From DASRDE01 sp035652755 (GTDB taxonomy: Bacteria; Vulcanimicrobiota; Vulcanimicrobiia; Vulcanimicrobiales; Vulcanimicrobiaceae), in contig DASRDE010000092.1 in assembly GCA_035652755.1 (NCBI GenBank), positions 1-7,290 on the forward strand: 7,290 bases of DNA, in the 5' to 3' direction. The translations under genes and the position numbers were made by a program. This document shows, piece by piece, positions 6,186 to 7,290 of this stretch (the first letter of the stretch is position 1; every line of letters begins with the position of its first letter). The notes beneath the pieces are model-generated. The model saw only the letters and a program-made list of their open reading frames with translations, made no database searches and was not told the origin of the DNA.

Positions 6186-7290
6186 GCGTTCAGCTGCGGC
6201 GATCGCTCGGATTGACCGACGTCGCGCTGTTCTTCGTCGTTGCCTGCACGAATCTGCAATGGGTTGCGACGGCTGCCGCCGCAGGTGCGAGCTCGCTCCC
6301 GGTCTGGCTGATCGGCTGCGCGGCCATGTTCGTGCCGCTCTCGATCGTGGTGATGCACCTCTCCCGCCGTTTTCCGGACGAGGGCGGCATGTACGTGTGG
6401 AGCAAACGCGCCTTCGGGCCGTTCGGCGGATTTATCACCGGATGGACGTACTGGTGCTCGAATCTTCCGTATTTTCCGGCGCTGCTCTACTTCACGGCGG
6501 GCAACGCGCTGTTCATCGCCGGCGGGCGCGCGAGCGGACTTTCGGCATCGCCGAGTTATTACATCACCGTGTCGCTGATCGCGTTCGCGGTCGCTACGCT
6601 CGTGAACGTGTTCGGTCTGGACGTCGGCAAATGGCTCGACGATGCCGGGGCGGTCGCCCGATGGGCGGTGACGCTCGTGCTCGTCGGACTTGGTGCGCTC
6701 GCGTGGTGGAAGTTCGGTTCGGCAACGCCGCTGACCGCGCAGACGCTGCGGCCTTCCGTGCAACTCAAGGACGTGATCTTTTGGTCCGTCATCGCCTTTG
6801 CCTGGACGGGCCCTGAGGCGATTCCGTTCATGGCCGGTGAAGTCAAGGATGCGCCGCGCACGATACCGCGCGGTTTGATTCTGGCCGGACCGGCGATCGC
6901 CGCAATCTACATCTTGGGCACGCTGGCGGTACTCGTTGCGGTGCGAGCTCACGACGTGAACCCGCTCTACGGCGTCATGCAGGCGGTCGGCGAGGTTGCG
7001 CACCGCATCGGCTGGAACGCGGCCGTCCCCGTATCCGCGCTGCTGGTTACGATCAGCTGTCTCGGCAGCGTGACGCTCTGGCTCGGTGCCGTCGCGCGCA
7101 TCCCGTTCGTTGCGGGCATCGACCGCTACTTGCCGGAGTCGTTCGGACGCATGCATCCGCGCTGGCACTCGCCTGTCGCCGCGCTGCTGGCGCAGGCGGG
7201 AATATCGGTGCTGTTCATCTTCGCGGGCCAGGGCGGCACGAGCGTCAAAGGCGCATACGACGTGCTCGTCAGTTCGACCGTCCTCATCAC
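6182..7290 (+). CDS. APC-superfamily amino acid permease, partial (right edge)
   Basis: The frame is open from GTG 6182 to the window end (369 codons), so the C-terminus is missing; family members are usually about 430-500 aa. It is an integral membrane protein that I expect to move an amino acid or amine across the inner membrane. After a short basic N-terminus (QLRRSLGLTD) come hydrophobic helices at about 13-35 and 38-60. The cytoplasmic loop R-R-F-P-D-E-G-G-M-Y-V-W-S-K-R-A-F-G (62-79) is the typical APC loop 2-3 motif. More helices follow, and W-T-G-P-E-A-I-P-F-M-A-G-E-V-K-D-A-P-R-T-I-P-like sequence marks the helix 6 to loop 6-7 region. Helix 1 reads C-T-N-L-Q-W-V-A-T-A-A instead of the classic G-S-G type. 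The GTG is chosen because it overlaps the oxidase stop (GTGA) and gives a family-like N-terminus; no strong Shine-Dalgarno is seen, so coupling is likely. Its place in the operon suggests it imports the substrate of the upstream enzymes. Confidence 0.88.
   Translation, partial: MSVQLRRSLGLTDVALFFVVACTNLQWVATAAAAGASSLPVWLIGCAAMFVPLSIVVMHLSRRFPDEGGMYVWSKRAFGPFGGFITGWTYWCSNLPYFPALLYFTAGNALFIAGGRASGLSASPSYYITVSLIAFAVATLVNVFGLDVGKWLDDAGAVARWAVTLVLVGLGALAWWKFGSATPLTAQTLRPSVQLKDVIFWSVIAFAWTGPEAIPFMAGEVKDAPRTIPRGLILAGPAIAAIYILGTLAVLVAVRAHDVNPLYGVMQAVGEVAHRIGWNAAVPVSALLVTISCLGSVTLWLGAVARIPFVAGIDRYLPESFGRMHPRWHSPVAALLAQAGISVLFIFAGQGGTSVKGAYDVLVSSTVLI

Noticed and set aside
5777..7168. A 463-codon open frame on the minus strand opposite the oxidase and permease
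   Set aside because: It is extremely rich in Arg, Asp, Glu and His with no domain-like pattern, and lies antisense to two genes with clear family motifs. It is a by-product of high GC.

Overview
The window is a GC-rich (roughly two thirds G+C), tightly packed bacterial chromosome segment with five protein-coding genes in two divergent groups and only one real intergenic gap, 114 bp at 3817-3930. I cannot place the organism from sequence alone. The GC-rich coding style and the large secreted BNR/Asp-box repeat protein would suit lineages such as Acidobacteriota or Vulcanimicrobiota/Eremiobacterota, but that is a guess. I saw no RNA gene, mobile element, CRISPR array or terminator.

Leftward group (minus strand, from 3816 to beyond base 1): a Rieske non-heme iron oxygenase alpha subunit (371 aa) is followed after a single base by a very large secreted-type Asp-box beta-propeller protein of the VPS10/sortilin-like 'glycosyl hydrolase' class. 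The latter starts with GTG at 2699 and runs off the left edge after 899 codons.

Rightward group (plus strand, from 3931 to beyond base 7290): a second, related Rieske oxygenase alpha subunit (364 aa), an FAD-dependent amine oxidase of the monomeric sarcosine / N-methyltryptophan oxidase family (387 aa) and an APC-superfamily amino acid permease cut by the right edge. These three genes are joined by ATGA and GTGA stop/start overlaps and are almost certainly one operon.

Reading of the whole: both oxygenases carry the N-x-x-E-C-Y-H-C-x-x-x-H-P active-site signature. In it a glutamate sits where naphthalene-dioxygenase-type enzymes have the bridging aspartate, as in enzymes that act on quaternary ammonium compounds (carnitine, glycine betaine, proline betaine). 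With a secondary-amine N-demethylase-type flavoenzyme and an amino-acid-type transporter, the cluster looks like a pathway for uptake and stepwise oxidative N-demethylation of an N-methylated amino acid or betaine. The substrate is unknown. No ferredoxin or reductase for the oxygenases is visible in the window. The shared 114 bp gap carries inverted repeats that are good candidates for a common operator.
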